This document shows positions 7,636-16,623 of a stretch of 64,000 nucleotides of DNA, in pieces. The stretch's first letter is position 1, and each line of letters starts with the position of its first letter. The position numbers and the translations under genes are program-made. Source of the DNA: Spongiactinospora rosea (lineage in GTDB: Bacteria; Actinomycetota; Actinomycetes; Streptosporangiales; Streptosporangiaceae); contig NZ_QMEY01000024.1 in NCBI RefSeq assembly GCF_003315795.1, positions 62,001 through 126,000 on the forward strand, given 5' to 3'. A model generated the notes under the pieces. It made no database searches and had not been told where the DNA came from. It was given only the letters and a program-made list of their open reading frames with translations.

Positions 7636-8388
7636 TCAGACGCGCTCGGCCGAGACCTGCCAGATGGGCAGGAGCAGGCGGCCCTGGTCGTCGGCGGGCA
7701 GCCCTTCGACGAACGACGCGCCGTCGGCCACGTTCATCGCTTCCACGATCCGGTGGAGCAGGTCGCGGGTGAAGTCGGGACTGGCGGTGTAGGTGGCGCG
7801 GTCAAAGCGCGTGATCGACCAGCCGGCGTCGGTCAGGGTGCGCCTGATGTCCTGCTCCGAGCACCGGTTGGGCGCCAGGATCTCCCTGGGGACCTCGTCG
7901 GAGAAGCAGGCGATGTGCAGTCGCGCGCCCGGAGCGGTCACCCCGTGCAAGGCGGCGGCGTACTTACGGCGCTGCTCGGGGTCCAGGCCGTGATAGAGCG
8001 CACTGTCGATCACTGTGTCATAGGCCCTGCCCTCCAGGCTTCGCAGCGTGACGGCGTCCGTCACCACGAACGTGATCTCCAGCCCGAGGGAGCGCGCCCG
8101 CTCGCCGGCCCGTTCTATCGCCTTGGGGGAGACGTCCAAGGCGGTGACCCGGTGCCCACGCCCGGCCAGGAACAGGGTGTTGTCGCCGAGCCCGCAACCG
8201 ACGTCGAGCACCTCCCCGCGGAAGGCGCCCTCCGCTTCCAGGGCGACGACCACAGGTTGCGGGCCGCCGATGTCCCACGGCACCACGTCGCGGTAGATCG
8301 CGTGCAGCGGGGAGTCCTCGGCGTAGATGGAGTCACCGCGATAGTTGGCGTCGAAGTGGAACTCCGACAGGGTCATCGGATCAGGCAT
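7636..8388 (-). CDS. Class I SAM-dependent methyltransferase
   Basis: A 250-residue Rossmann methyltransferase with motif I VLDVGCGLGDNTLFLA, the acidic end of strand beta2 in VTALDVS, and VVTDAVTL for motif II. The N-terminal FHFDANYRGDSI resembles TPMT/TehB-like small-molecule methyltransferases rather than the sugar methyltransferase RebM. ATG 8388 overlaps the staP stop by eight bases, so it is coupled to the indolocarbazole core. It probably O- or N-methylates the aglycone. The position of methylation is not predictable. Confidence 0.82.
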   Translation of the reverse strand: MPDPMTLSEFHFDANYRGDSIYAEDSPLHAIYRDVVPWDIGGPQPVVVALEAEGAFRGEVLDVGCGLGDNTLFLAGRGHRVTALDVSPKAIERAGERARSLGLEITFVVTDAVTLRSLEGRAYDTVIDSALYHGLDPEQRRKYAAALHGVTAPGARLHIACFSDEVPREILAPNRCSEQDIRRTLTDAGWSITRFDRATYTASPDFTRDLLHRIVEAMNVADGASFVEGLPADDQGRLLLPIWQVSAERV

Positions 8389-9601
8389 ATGGTCGCTCCT
8401 TCGTTGTCGGGTGCGAGATCGTCGTCACCAGCGGGAATCGGGTCGGTCCATGAAAGATCAGGTCGTCGTCGAAGACGGGCGGCTCCGACGGCAAGGTCAT
8501 GCCGGGAAAGGCGGCGAAGAGAGCGGCCAGTCCGATCTCGGCCTCCGCGCGCGCCAGGCTGGCGCCCAGGCAGTAGTGGATGCCCAGGCCGAACCCCGTA
8601 TGGCGGGCCGGCGGCCGGTCCAGGCGCAGAAGGTCCGGCGCGGGGAAGCGGGCAGGGTCGCGGTTGGCCGCACCGAGGACCGGCACGACCTTCTCCCCGG
8701 CCCTGATGCGCTTGCCCCCGAGCAGCTGGTCCTGCCGGGCCCACCGGCTGACCATCTGCACCGGCGAGTCGAAGCGGACCAGTTCTTCCACCGCGGTGGG
8801 GAGCAAGGCGGGATCGGAGCGCAGGCGCCGCAGGACCCCTGGCCTGCGCAGCAGGGCCAGCGTTCCCTTGGTGAGCAGATGGGTCGTGGTCTCGTGGCCG
8901 GCGGTCAGCAGGTGCACGCAGGTGCCGACGATCTCGTCCTCGCTCAGCGCCGTGCCTTTCCGGGCGGCAGCGACCAGGAGCGAGAGCAGGTCCTCGCGGG
9001 GTGCCCGAGCGCGCAGCCGAGCCTGCTCGGAGAAGTACGCCGCCAGCTCGCGGGCCGCGCGTTCGGCCAGGTCCGCCCCGGTCCTGCCGGTACGGCCGGC
9101 GCGGGACGTACTCGCCCCCTGCAACCACACGGCACGCTCCCTGAACCAGTCGCGGCGCTCGGATGGGACGCCCAGCAACTCGGAGATGACCAGGAGGGGG
9201 AAGGGCGCGGCGAAGTCCCGGACGAGGTCGATCAGCGGCTTCTCCTGCAGCGGGGCGAGCAGCTCTGCGGCGATGGCGGTGACGCAGGGGCGCAGCGCCC
9301 GCACGACCTTGGGTGAGAACGTGGCCTGTAACAGGTCACGAAGCTCGGTGTGCCGCGGCGGATCCATGAAGACCAGCCAGTTCTGGACGAGCCGGCGCAG
9401 CGCCGGGCTACGGTCGCTGACCGGTCCGCCGGGTCCCCGCCCGAAGGCGGGGCTGGTGAGGACCTCGTACGCCTCGTCGTAGCCGAAGACGTACCAGGTG
9501 CCGCCCTCGCCTCGCTGCACCGAATCCTGCTCCCTGTACCGCCGGTAGACGGGGTAGGGGTCGGCCAGGTGCTCTTGCGGCCAGCCGGTGGGAGCGAACA
9601 T
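8381..9601 (-). CDS. staP: StaP/RebP-type cytochrome P450, aryl-aryl coupling of chromopyrrolic acid
   Basis: A 406-residue P450 close to StaP/RebP (CYP245). Shared stretches recalled from StaP include NWLVFMDPPRHTELRDLL (StaP NWLVFLDPPHHTELRSLL), GTCVHLLTAGHETTT (I-helix), GFGLGIHYCLGASLARAEAE (haem loop, Cys about residue 344) and DDLIFHGPTR near the C-terminus (StaP DDMVFHGPTR). StaP forms the C-C bond between the two indoles of chromopyrrolic acid, working with StaC. ATG 9601 overlaps the staC stop; a longer open frame upstream runs antisense-like and is not credible. Similarity was judged by eye from memory, but the family call is strong. Confidence 0.92.
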   Translation of the reverse strand: MFAPTGWPQEHLADPYPVYRRYREQDSVQRGEGGTWYVFGYDEAYEVLTSPAFGRGPGGPVSDRSPALRRLVQNWLVFMDPPRHTELRDLLQATFSPKVVRALRPCVTAIAAELLAPLQEKPLIDLVRDFAAPFPLLVISELLGVPSERRDWFRERAVWLQGASTSRAGRTGRTGADLAERAARELAAYFSEQARLRARAPREDLLSLLVAAARKGTALSEDEIVGTCVHLLTAGHETTTHLLTKGTLALLRRPGVLRRLRSDPALLPTAVEELVRFDSPVQMVSRWARQDQLLGGKRIRAGEKVVPVLGAANRDPARFPAPDLLRLDRPPARHTGFGLGIHYCLGASLARAEAEIGLAALFAAFPGMTLPSEPPVFDDDLIFHGPTRFPLVTTISHPTTKERPYA

Positions 9602-11235
9602 CAGGCGGCTCCCCGCACGGCGTCGACGAGTTCGAGCGGGTCGTCCGGCGGCCGGTGTCCTCGCCAGGCGACGTGGTCGTCGGGCCGTACCAGGACGTAG
9701 GGGTGGCCGTACAGGGCGGCGATCTTCTCGTCCCGGCACACCAGTACCGACAGGGGGACGCCTCGGTCGCGGAACGCGCGCTCCAACCCGTACGGCGCCG
9801 CCTCGGGGTGGAAGCACAGCAGGGTGAAACCGCGGCCGAACACGTCGAGAGTGGATGTGCCGGGGCGGAGCCAGGCGTGTGCGGCGCGGTAGCCGGGGTC
9901 GCTGCCCGGCCGCCACCCGGGCGTGAGCTCTACCCGTTCACCAAGGACGAGCGGGGAGGAGTACCGGTAGCCGAAGTGGATCTCAGGGGCGTCGAACTCC
10001 CGGCGCGCACCCCCGTTGCGCAACCGATCGGCCATCCGTGCGCGGGCCTGCTTCCCCGCTGCCGTGTCGGCGTGCAGGTCGGCGGGCAGGACCTGGCCGG
10101 TCGTCCTGGTCAGGTTGGCGTTGGCGGCCTCCAGGTTGCGTACCGCGACGGGCCGCCGCTCCAGATCGTAGCTGTCGAGCATCGCCGGACCCGCCCAGCC
10201 CGACAGCAGGGCGGCGAGCTTCCACCCGAGGTCCGCGGCATCAGCGATCCCGGTGTTCATCCCGAACCCGCCGGAGGGCGAGAGGGTGTGGGCGGCGTCG
10301 CCGGCGAGCAGCACACGCCCGTGCCGGTAGCGATCGGCGATCCGCTGGGTCAGGTGCCAGGCCCCGTCGGACAGCACCTCGACCGGGACGTCGACGGCGA
10401 TGGTTTCCCGTACCAGAGCACCCGCGTCGTGCGACGCTGTGGCACCGCTCACCACCAGGTTGTACAGGCCGGCGCCGTCCAGTGACCGCATGGGGAAGCG
10501 CAGGCTCGCCGACCGGAGCAGGAAGTAGACCATGGCGGTGCGCAGGCCCATCGCGGTGAGCTTCCCCGCCAGGTCGGGCGCCTTGAAGAGGACGTTCCTG
10601 AACTCCTGCGTCTCGTACCGGTAGGGCGCTTCGATGCCGCAGGCACGCCGGACCTGGGAGGAGGCGCCGTCGCAGGCCACGAGGTATCGCGCGCGGACGG
10701 TGAGCGGCAGGCCGGAGGTCAGATCGGTGACGTGCGCGGTGACAGCGTTATCGTCCTGGGTGAAGGAGTCCAGTCGGTGAAGGAGGCGCACATCGCAGCC
10801 GTCCCTGCCGGTCAGCTCCTCCAGCAGGAGCGGGTTCAACCAGTGGGCGGGGCAAACCTGGTCCGGCTCGGGGGTGTGCAGGAACTCCGGGCGGTCGGCG
10901 GCCGTGCCGCGTTCGTAGCGGTAGATCTCGTGCCCGCCGACCTGGGTCACCCAGGCGATGTCCAGCGGATGGTCCGGTGGCCAGCCCGCCTGTCTGATCC
11001 GCTGTGCGACTCCCCAGCGACGGAACAGCTCCATCGACCGGGCCCCGATCGTGCTCACCTTCGGGTGGCGCACCCGGCCGTCGCCGCTGTCCACAACCGT
11101 GCACGGCACGTTCCGGTACGTCAGGTCCAGTGCCAGCGCCATCCCGACCGGGCCGGCTCCGATGATCAGCACGTCGGTCTCATGGTCGGAACCGGTCATC
11201 TCGCTCCTCATCCGTTCGTTCCTCGGGCTGCTCAC
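9601..11235 (-). CDS. staC: StaC/RebC-type FAD monooxygenase with StaC diagnostic residues
   Basis: A 544-residue aromatic-hydroxylase-fold flavoprotein. FAD motifs are DVLIIGAGPVGMALALDL and GRVLLAGDAAHTLSPSGGFG, and the C-terminus has a thioredoxin-like lobe as in RebC. In indolocarbazole pathways the StaC type gives K252c, while RebC gives the imide arcyriaflavin. Aligned to RebC as I recall it, the Phe216 position is Val236 here and the Arg239 position is Asn259; Val and Asn are the StaC-like states. RebC Arg230 is conserved as Arg250. GTG 11235 overlaps the staD stop and has GGGAGGAG five bases before it; ATG 11199 with GAGGAG is a good alternative start. Confidence 0.92.
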   Translation of the reverse strand: MSSPRNERMRSEMTGSDHETDVLIIGAGPVGMALALDLTYRNVPCTVVDSGDGRVRHPKVSTIGARSMELFRRWGVAQRIRQAGWPPDHPLDIAWVTQVGGHEIYRYERGTAADRPEFLHTPEPDQVCPAHWLNPLLLEELTGRDGCDVRLLHRLDSFTQDDNAVTAHVTDLTSGLPLTVRARYLVACDGASSQVRRACGIEAPYRYETQEFRNVLFKAPDLAGKLTAMGLRTAMVYFLLRSASLRFPMRSLDGAGLYNLVVSGATASHDAGALVRETIAVDVPVEVLSDGAWHLTQRIADRYRHGRVLLAGDAAHTLSPSGGFGMNTGIADAADLGWKLAALLSGWAGPAMLDSYDLERRPVAVRNLEAANANLTRTTGQVLPADLHADTAAGKQARARMADRLRNGGARREFDAPEIHFGYRYSSPLVLGERVELTPGWRPGSDPGYRAAHAWLRPGTSTLDVFGRGFTLLCFHPEAAPYGLERAFRDRGVPLSVLVCRDEKIAALYGHPYVLVRPDDHVAWRGHRPPDDPLELVDAVRGAA

Positions 11236-14105
11236 GCCCGCTCCTCCCGGAAGTACGCGCTGAGAAAGGCGCTCTGCTCCGCCACCCGGCGGGGTACGAG
11301 CGAGCAGGCCGCCGCCCGCGTGGCCAGCCGCTGGAACCGGGCGGCGAGCGTGCGCGCTGCGACGCCGGGCTGCGCCAGGTAACCCGGCAGGAGGTCCAGC
11401 TCGAAAGTCGGGCCGGCGGTGCGCCCCGCCCTGCCCGCAGGCAACGTGACGAGCAGCTCGGCCAGTGGCCGCATCATCGCGGTCATCACATCGATGGCGT
11501 GATTCATCAGCGGTGAACGACGCAGGCTCCCTCCCGGCCTGCCGTAGAAGTGCTGCACCATGAGCTGAAGCATCAGGAAGTACGCATCGTTGAACAGCAT
11601 CGCGACCTCGCGCGCGACCGGATCGGTGATCGCGTCCTTGGCGTGGTCGCCCGGGTCCAGGCTGGGATTGCGCAGCACCGGGTACGACGGCCGCCAGCTC
11701 AGGTCCGCGGCGAGCAGGCTCGACAACCGCAGGAACGCGGCGTGGTGCGACTCCTCGCCCGGGTCCTCGGCGGTGAGCACGCCGCCCTCACCCTGCTCGG
11801 TGATCACGTCGATCGCGAACAGGGCACTGGGCAGGTCGTCGACCTCCATTTGGTAATCGGGGTGCTCACGGTCGATGGAACGGCGCAGAAACAGGTGGTG
11901 CTCGCCGCCACCGCTCTCCCCGGCGGCCACGAAGAGATCGGGGAGCCGGGTCAGCCCGTCGCGGATGTCGGCGTACAGCTCGCTCAGCGAGCCGTATCCG
12001 GGCCGTGCGGCCGCGCCGGTCAGGTTGCCGAGCCGTACCTCGCCGGAGGCCCCGGCCGGCTCCTCGATGCGGGCGAACCGCTCGGCGCTGCCGACGCTCA
12101 GGCCCTCCAGGCAGAAGTCGAGCGGAACCGGTAGTTCGGCGTTGATCGTGCCGAAGTCGATCCGCGGCACGTGGAACGGCTCGCCCACGGCGGTCAGGAT
12201 GTTGTTGACCATCAGGAAATGGACCATCTCCTCTCGGGCGATGCCGAGGAGCGTCCCGCGAACTCCGCCGTCCGCCGTCTTTCCACCGTCCCCGCAGGCC
12301 ATCGCCAGCTGAGCGGAGGTCCACTCGCCGCGTCGGACGAGCTCCACGCCGGTGCCGTAGGTGGGTACCGAGTACGCGGCGTACAGGTACTGGAGCATGA
12401 CCGCGAGCTCGACGGCGGCTCCGCAGCGCAGCGCCCGGACGAGTGCGTCGCGGGTCGCCAGGACCGGCCTGCCGTCGTGCCCGCCGGGGGTGACCACGAG
12501 CACGTCGCGCGGTGTCTGCTGCCGTCGCAGGTACTTCAGCAGCAGCCGTGCCTTCGGCGCGGTGAGATCACGCGAGGGCGGCATGTAGTACGTGCGGTCC
12601 TTGTTGCGCGGGTCGCACATCTGCCAGATCAGCATGGCGTAGGTCTCCACCTTGAACCGGTCGGCGAGGCTGAACACCTCCTCCCGCATGAACGGATACA
12701 ACTCCTCATACGGTGCGAAGACCTCGCGGTGGATCAGGGAGAAGTCCACCTTCTCCAGGGGGATGCCGTCCAGCCGCCAGTCGTCGGGCAGCACCCGCAC
12801 CGTCATCGCGCCCGGGAAGTGCCGCTCGTCGTCGTGCCCCTGTGGCGCGGCCTCCCCGTCGGCGCAGAGCGACAGCCGGGCCGTACCCGCACGCAGTCCT
12901 CTGAGAGTGAACGTGCCAAGGCCGGACGCGTCGGTGCTCAGGACACAGGAGGGCTCACCGTCCAGGGCCACCACTGGATGCCGTCCCTGCGTCGCCCGCG
13001 GGTTCGCACACTGCCGGACCTCCACCCGCGAGACGGCTGCGGGCACGCCCCGCACGAAGGAGCGGACGGTCACCTCGACGTCGTGGTCGGCGTCCTCCGG
13101 TCCCCTAGGGTGTTCCAGGATCACGCAGGCGTCGTCCACCTGGACGTTCACCACCTCTTCCGCCAGTACCACGGCTCCTGACGCGTCCACGACCTCCAGC
13201 GGTTCCGCATCGGCACGCTCGGGCGGCCCGGTCAGGGCGGCGGACACGATCCCGGTCACGCCGGCAGGCAGGTGGGCCACCGTCGAACCGGAGTGCGCGG
13301 TGCGCAGGGAGAGCCCGTGCGGCAGTAGCTCGACCAGGTTCACCAGCAGGTCCGCCGGGGTGATCTGCAGCGTCAGGTTGACCGGCGGGCGGCAGGTGTC
13401 CTTGGCGCGTCTGGAGGTGAGCAGCCTGCCCGCCGGGTAGGTCCGTAGCTCGTGAGAGTGCCAGGGCGCGATCACGCCGTCGAGGTCGAAAGGGACGCCC
13501 GGTGGCTCGCCGCGCGGTGCGGGGCGGGTGCGGTGGTTCAGGACGAACTGCACGACCAGGCCACTTGCCCGTTCCGCGGCGAGAAGCGTGCGCAAGGCGG
13601 TGACGGCCGGGCTGCGGTCGGCTTCGGGCAGCCAGGTCAGCCCGCCGGCCTGGTCCACCACGAACTGGTGCAGCACCTGGCCCGGCCGGTGCCACCGGGG
13701 TGGCTGGAACCCTTCGACCTGTCCGGTGAGCATGTACCCCGTGTCGGATGACCGTCCGGAACGTCCGAACCCGAACTGTCCCACCATCACGATCGTGGAC
13801 CAGCGGGACGCCGGATCCACATCGAAGATCCGCGCTCGGTTGGCCGTGGTGCCGAGGTACTCGTTGTAGTGCCCCCAAAAATCCACCGCGCGTCCCACGA
13901 CCGGATCTGGCGAGGCGGCCGGCGGGTCCACCGAGGTGATCACCGCGTCGATCAGGAAGTGGCCGTTACCGGCGAAGTTGTCTCCTTTGCGGAGCGTGTG
14001 CACCCGGCCGGTCGCCAGATCGACGTCACTTGCCGCAGGGCCACTGGGCAGCCTGCTCAGCGCGGTGCCGGCGAACCGCAGCCGGGGCAGGTCGAAGACG
14101 CTCAC
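11232..14105 (-). CDS. staD: Chromopyrrolate synthase (StaD/RebD/VioB family)
   Basis: A 957-residue haem enzyme of the VioB/RebD/StaD family, which oxidatively dimerises indole-3-pyruvate imine to chromopyrrolic acid. The start VFDLPRLRFAGTA is characteristic of the family. The ferritin-like segment near residues 560-650 contains AAVELAVMLQYLYAAY and GIAREEMVHFLMVNNIL. Length matches RebD/VioB (about 1000). GTG 14105 overlaps the staO stop (GTGA). It acts directly on the StaO product; no domain is missing. Confidence 0.93.
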   Translation of the reverse strand: MSVFDLPRLRFAGTALSRLPSGPAASDVDLATGRVHTLRKGDNFAGNGHFLIDAVITSVDPPAASPDPVVGRAVDFWGHYNEYLGTTANRARIFDVDPASRWSTIVMVGQFGFGRSGRSSDTGYMLTGQVEGFQPPRWHRPGQVLHQFVVDQAGGLTWLPEADRSPAVTALRTLLAAERASGLVVQFVLNHRTRPAPRGEPPGVPFDLDGVIAPWHSHELRTYPAGRLLTSRRAKDTCRPPVNLTLQITPADLLVNLVELLPHGLSLRTAHSGSTVAHLPAGVTGIVSAALTGPPERADAEPLEVVDASGAVVLAEEVVNVQVDDACVILEHPRGPEDADHDVEVTVRSFVRGVPAAVSRVEVRQCANPRATQGRHPVVALDGEPSCVLSTDASGLGTFTLRGLRAGTARLSLCADGEAAPQGHDDERHFPGAMTVRVLPDDWRLDGIPLEKVDFSLIHREVFAPYEELYPFMREEVFSLADRFKVETYAMLIWQMCDPRNKDRTYYMPPSRDLTAPKARLLLKYLRRQQTPRDVLVVTPGGHDGRPVLATRDALVRALRCGAAVELAVMLQYLYAAYSVPTYGTGVELVRRGEWTSAQLAMACGDGGKTADGGVRGTLLGIAREEMVHFLMVNNILTAVGEPFHVPRIDFGTINAELPVPLDFCLEGLSVGSAERFARIEEPAGASGEVRLGNLTGAAARPGYGSLSELYADIRDGLTRLPDLFVAAGESGGGEHHLFLRRSIDREHPDYQMEVDDLPSALFAIDVITEQGEGGVLTAEDPGEESHHAAFLRLSSLLAADLSWRPSYPVLRNPSLDPGDHAKDAITDPVAREVAMLFNDAYFLMLQLMVQHFYGRPGGSLRRSPLMNHAIDVMTAMMRPLAELLVTLPAGRAGRTAGPTFELDLLPGYLAQPGVAARTLAARFQRLATRAAACSLVPRRVAEQSAFLSAYFREERA

Positions 14106-15616
14106 GCCGACCTGCTCACCGGGCGCCGGTCATACCGGTGCAGGCTGATGCCCTGGACCGCCTCCAGCGCCGACTCGACCGCGCTCTCGATCCAGGCGGG
14201 AGTGGTCGCGCAGTGCTCACCGGCGAAGAAGAGATGCTTGTCCGGGCGCGCGGCCAGTTCCCGTTCCGCCTCGGCCGCGGATGCGGTCTTGCCCCAGCGG
14301 ACGGTGCAGCCGCCGTGGGTCAGGCCGTCCTGCCCCCACGCCATGCTGGCCGCCGCCCGAACCATGCCCGGCTCGTCCAGGGCCGGGTGGATCGCGGCGA
14401 GCTGCCGGCGGACGTGCTCGTGCCTGCGCTCGGCCGTCATCCGGCCGAGCCGGTCGGCCTCCTCCCCGATCGTGTAGCTGGCCAGCAGCACCGATCCGTG
14501 GTCGGGGTAGTAGGTCTGCCGGATGTCGCCGCCGGTGAAGGAGGCTCCGCCGGTGATGCCCTCGCGCTCCCAGAACCGTTCCCGGCAGTGGAAGGCGACC
14601 TTCGTGGCGGAGCAGTAGACGGTGGTGCGGATCGCTTCGGCCTTGTCCTGCGACAGCCCGTCCATGCGGACGTGGCGCAGGGCGGAGAACGGGATCGCGC
14701 AGACCGCGTAGTCCACCCGGCGGACGATCGTGCGGCCCGCACAGGAGAGTTCGAGGATCACATCGCGTTCCCGCACCCGCAGCCCGGTCAGTGTGTGTCC
14801 AAGGTGTACGGCAGAGCCCAAAGCGAGGGCCAGCCGTTCGGGCAGGGCGCTTATGCCGTGCTCCAGCCGGAGCAACGCGGGACTGATCTCGGTGAGGACG
14901 TCGTCGAGGAATCCGTCCAGCTCCAGTGGCAGAACCTTGCGGCACCGGGGATGGTCGGTGAAGAAGGCCTCCAGATCGGCCGGGCGGTCCGCGCCGCGCA
15001 CGTACGGCCCCAGGTTCATGCCGTCGAGCTGGCCGAGCAGCCTGCCGAGCACGATCTTGTTGTCGAGCTGGTCGCGCAGCCGCTGGGGTGAGAGCGCCCG
15101 CACCGCCGCGATCAGCCACGCGGCGAACAGCAGGCTCTCCTCCCGGTAGCCGGGCTCACCGAGCCTCGCCCGTAACTCGCCGACCAGCGCGGGTGCGGCC
15201 TCGGAGACCTGCACAGGGCCCGGCTCCATGGCAAGGAAGGCCCTCCCGTCCGACAGCCATGAGCGAAAGGGGCGTAAGCGATCCGACAGCCCCAACTCGT
15301 CGATGTAAGAGAGCGTTCGCACATGGTGCGCCGGCAACCGCATGGCACCCAGCTCGGCGAAGGAGCCGGTCGGGTCGGCGTCGAACCGGTGTGTGTGCAC
15401 GCGCCCGCCGATCCGGCTTCCTGCTTCGTAAAGCTCGACCTGGTACCCGAGTTTGCCGAGCTCGTACGCCGCGACCAGGCCGGCCATACCACCCCCGAGC
15501 ACGGCGACCGACGGCCCTGGGACCTCGGCGCGCGTGAGGCCCGTCGCTCTCGGAACGGTCCCCTGTGGTTGTGCGGGCAATCTGGACAACCTCCAACCTC
15601 CAACCTCCGTGGTCAA
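14102..15616 (-). CDS. staO: L-tryptophan oxidase (StaO/RebO, flavin amine oxidase)
   Basis: A flavin amine oxidase with N-terminal dinucleotide-binding motif VAVLGGGMAGLVAAYELG, the amine-oxidase motif IGGRVHTHRF, and a C-terminal HLFFAGEHCATTPAWIESAV segment. It resembles RebO/StaO/VioA, which oxidise L-Trp to its imine to feed StaD. Its position as first gene before staD fits exactly. The start is uncertain: 15616 is a TTG without a clear RBS, while TTG 15580 follows GGAGG by nine bases and gives about 492 residues. It heads the minus-strand operon, so its promoter should lie in 15617-15990. Confidence 0.9.
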   Translation of the reverse strand: MTTEVGGWRLSRLPAQPQGTVPRATGLTRAEVPGPSVAVLGGGMAGLVAAYELGKLGYQVELYEAGSRIGGRVHTHRFDADPTGSFAELGAMRLPAHHVRTLSYIDELGLSDRLRPFRSWLSDGRAFLAMEPGPVQVSEAAPALVGELRARLGEPGYREESLLFAAWLIAAVRALSPQRLRDQLDNKIVLGRLLGQLDGMNLGPYVRGADRPADLEAFFTDHPRCRKVLPLELDGFLDDVLTEISPALLRLEHGISALPERLALALGSAVHLGHTLTGLRVRERDVILELSCAGRTIVRRVDYAVCAIPFSALRHVRMDGLSQDKAEAIRTTVYCSATKVAFHCRERFWEREGITGGASFTGGDIRQTYYPDHGSVLLASYTIGEEADRLGRMTAERRHEHVRRQLAAIHPALDEPGMVRAAASMAWGQDGLTHGGCTVRWGKTASAAEAERELAARPDKHLFFAGEHCATTPAWIESAVESALEAVQGISLHRYDRRPVSRSA

Positions 15617-15990
15617 TGTGAGAAGGACCGGCGATGTTTTCCCCCGTCCGCTGACGCGGAGGCATCACCTGACGAGGGGCACTTCCCAGCAGTAGCTGCC
15701 AGGACGTGTCCGCCTCTTGCGGCAGGATGTACGAACGTGCCGAAACCGCCGGGTGCCTGCCGGCACCGCGTCCAGACGCGCGGGGGTCTGGCCCGGCGCC
15801 CTCCCCGGTCTCCGCCGTCCGGCCGCCCGTGCGGACCGGCGCCGGGGTGCTCAAGGCGCCGTCCTGTCCAGGCGAGGCGTCGCCGGAGCGCAGAATCCCC
15901 GCGGGCGTGACCGCGACCGCCGCGACCGGCGCACCCTCCGGGCCGACCGATCACCTCGCGCGTGCCGGCCCTCCGATGGTCACCGAATTG
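15617..15990. other. Intergenic region upstream of staO
   Basis: About 370 bases with no credible gene on either strand; the open frames are Arg/Pro-rich shadows. It must carry the promoter of the indolocarbazole operon. Short CCAACCT repeats lie at the staO 5' end (15586-15606). I see no regulator gene (LuxR/LAL type) of the kind that accompanies staurosporine and rebeccamycin loci. Confidence 0.5.
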
Positions 15991-16296
15991 TCAAGTGGTC
16001 GTTCGATAGAAGGAATTCACCGGGCTATTCAAGCGGTGCTGGTACCGGATGGTCGCATTGTTGTCGCCGGACTGGACGTGGTAAATGCCGTGGGCGGCCA
16101 TACCTACTGTGCCCGCGTTCGCCCGGCAGTGCTGGTCGCCGTTGCCGTTGCCGATATATAGGAAGTCGCCGCCATCCTTGGGGCAGGCAACGCCGTTGAT
16201 GGCGAACGCGGGGGAGGCCGGACTGACGAGTACGCCCAGGAGGAGCGCCGCGGCGACCGCTCCTGAGGTGAGGATCTTGCGAAAGGTCGCCCTCAT
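15991..16296 (-). CDS. Small secreted protein, beta/gamma-crystallin-like
   Basis: A 101-residue precursor. Residues 1-31 form a Sec signal peptide (basic MRATFRK start, hydrophobic AAALLLGVLV core, ASPAFA cleavage region). The mature part has two cysteines and the pattern NGVACPKDGGDFLYI, then HCRANAGTVGM, then HGIYHVQSGDN, which resembles actinomycete beta/gamma-crystallin-like and killer-toxin-like small secreted proteins. The usual C-terminal strand looks short. ATG 16296 is followed by a typical signal sequence. It reads in the same direction as the staO operon but is probably independent. The family call is tentative. Confidence 0.65.
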   Translation of the reverse strand: MRATFRKILTSGAVAAALLLGVLVSPASPAFAINGVACPKDGGDFLYIGNGNGDQHCRANAGTVGMAAHGIYHVQSGDNNATIRYQHRLNSPVNSFYRTTT

Positions 16297-16623
16297 GACC
16301 GCCCTTCTGTCGGAGGGGTGAACCTTGCGCCTTTACTTTCGCCGGAGAAGCTGTCCAATTGACAGGCCATTGGCTGCCCATTTGGTGCTCACCACGGTCA
16401 CCACCGCGGCGGAGGGAAAGGCGTCCTGAGAGGCATTCCTGGCTATGGCCGGCAACTCGGCCGTGTCCCTGGCCTTTTCGCCACCGGCCCTTGGACGTGA
16501 CTGTCTGCGGACTCGGCCGAAGCGCTCAGCCTGGACAGTACGGGAGACCGGGCGCCACGCGCCCTGGCCTTCGGGGGATGCGAGTTGGCCTTGAGGCGTG
16601 CCCACCAACCGTGTCCACACAAA
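16297..16623. other. Intergenic region, nothing recognised
   Basis: About 330 bases between the end of the nrfD-like gene and the small secreted protein. A 95-codon minus-strand frame here has no family resemblance and no convincing RBS. The promoter of the secreted protein gene should lie just to the right of 16296. Confidence 0.4.
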
